From assembly GCA_013816845.1 (NCBI GenBank), contig JACDDU010000008.1:1-39752 (forward strand): a stretch of DNA of 39,752 nt. Direction: 5' to 3'. This DNA is from Gammaproteobacteria bacterium (GTDB taxonomy: Bacteria > Pseudomonadota > Gammaproteobacteria > DSM-16500). The stretch's first letter is position 1, and each line of letters begins with the position of its first letter. A program made the position numbers and the translations under genes. Under the pieces are notes generated by a model. That model did no database searches. It was not told where the DNA came from and saw only the letters and a program-made list of their open reading frames with translations. Positions 39,260 to 39,752 of the stretch are shown piece after piece.

Positions 39260-39415
39260 TCTTTCTTCATTTGATGATTAGTGTAGAAAATACACAAAAA
39301 ATCTTTCAACAAGGCCTCCCGAGGAACCCTAACAGGAACCCAATCAAATAAATTGCGTTAAAAAAAGACTTTTAAGGGATTGCGAAACGACTTTAACTTA
39401 TTGATTCTATTGACA

Positions 39416-39488
39416 AGCTGGCGATGGGACTCGAACCCGCGACCTGCTGATTACAAATCAGCTGCTCTACCAACTGAGCTACGCCAGC
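39416..39488 (-). tRNA. tRNA-Thr (UGU)
   Basis: The minus-strand cloverleaf has acceptor GCTGGCG/CGCCAGC and anticodon loop TTTGTAA with anticodon TGT. The T arm is GCGGGTTCGAGTCCC. It lies between the 5S rRNA terminator and the accessory region and corresponds to E. coli thrU, which there directly precedes tRNA-Tyr. Confidence 0.97.
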
Positions 39489-39508
39489 GTTTTTATTTGC
39501 GAGCAAAA

Positions 39509-39537
39509 GTTATAATTCAAAACGTTTAAAATAGCAA
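39509..39537 (-). promoter_or_regulatory. Promoter of tRNA-Thr (UGU)
   Basis: Minus-strand TTGCTA (39532-39537) and TATAAC (39509-39514) are 17 bases apart. A GC-containing discriminator follows, and the tRNA begins 20 bases later. Confidence 0.7.
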
Positions 39538-39626
39538 TTCTTATCATTGTTTTTTATGAATATTTCTAATTTGGTTTTGGCATTCATTATTGTTTTATAT
39601 TTTAGATTTAAAAAAAATAGATTTAA

Positions 39627-39656
39627 AAAAAAACCCCCGGTGTTAAGCGGGGGTTT
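39627..39656 (-). terminator. Terminator of the rRNA operon
   Basis: On the minus strand CCCCCG and CGGGGG pair around a short loop, and nine T follow. AAAA before the stem can pair with the first T residues. It lies just after the 5S rRNA. Confidence 0.92.
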
Positions 39657-39665
39657 TAGTAATTA

Positions 39666-39752
39666 GCGCCTGGCGATGACCGACTTTTGCGCGGATCAGG
39701 TCCACACTATCATAGGCGCTAAATGGTTTCACTTCTGAGTTCGAGATGGGAT
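39666..39752 (-). rRNA. 5S ribosomal RNA, 3' part, cut by window edge
   Basis: The minus strand contains the 5S core CGAACTCAGAAGTGAAAC and the 3' end CGCCAGGCGC. About 87 of roughly 120 bases are inside the window. It is the last gene of an rRNA operon that continues off the right side. Confidence 0.95.

Noticed and set aside
17561-39415. CRISPR arrays, transposases, integrases or phage genes
   Set aside because: No spaced repeats and no motifs of these families were seen in any open frame.

Overview
The window suggests a gammaproteobacterium of the order Legionellales, most like the Coxiella/Rickettsiella/Aquicella side. This is inferred from four things: (i) the core genes are strongly gammaproteobacterial; (ii) ribosomal protein S7 carries a low-complexity insertion and a short C-terminus ending AFAHYRW, which I recall from Coxiella; (iii) there is a sphingosine-1-phosphate-lyase homologue of the kind known as a Dot/Icm effector in Legionella; (iv) nearby are large orphan proteins with effector-like character. 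No species can be named from the sequence alone.

Layout. Positions 1-17560 hold a single minus-strand core block. Read in transcription order it is tRNA-Tyr, tRNA-Gly, tRNA-Thr(GGU), tufB, tRNA-Trp, secE, nusG, rplK, rplA, rplJ, rplL, rpoB, rpoC, rpsL, rpsG, fusA and the start of tufA. Promoters and RNA hairpins can be read in the gaps: a strong promoter before tRNA-Tyr, an L10-type leader with a 19-bp hairpin before rplJ, a GAAA-capped attenuator-like hairpin between rplL and rpoB, a hairpin between rpoB and rpoC, and a strong promoter before rpsL. The two tuf genes share a perfect 127-base match that runs beyond the coding region. The far right end (39416-39752) has the 3' part of a 5S rRNA, its terminator, and tRNA-Thr(UGU) with its own promoter, all on the minus strand.

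Between tRNA-Thr(UGU) and tRNA-Tyr, which are neighbours in the Thr-Tyr-Gly-Thr-tufB cluster of E. coli, lie about 21.9 kb of AT-richer accessory DNA (17561-39415). From left to right it holds: a 668-aa orphan protein (-); a small His-rich protein (+); two orphan coiled-coil or helical proteins in tandem (+) behind a PmrA-box-like site; a uridine-phosphorylase-like enzyme (-); an FAD monooxygenase (-); a two-domain beta-sandwich-like protein with a Thr-Ser repeat (+); a sphingosine-1-phosphate lyase (-); a 1754-aa Ser/Thr kinase-ATPase-GAF-cyclase (-); an SGNH/MBOAT O-acetyltransferase pair (-); a small ORF, a decayed ORF without a start codon, and a frameshifted membrane-protein gene. No integrase, transposase, att repeat or CRISPR was seen. 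The best reading is a host-interaction and envelope-modification region that sits in a tRNA cluster. The most notable parts are the lyase beside the giant kinase-cyclase and the possible PmrA control of the orphan tandem.
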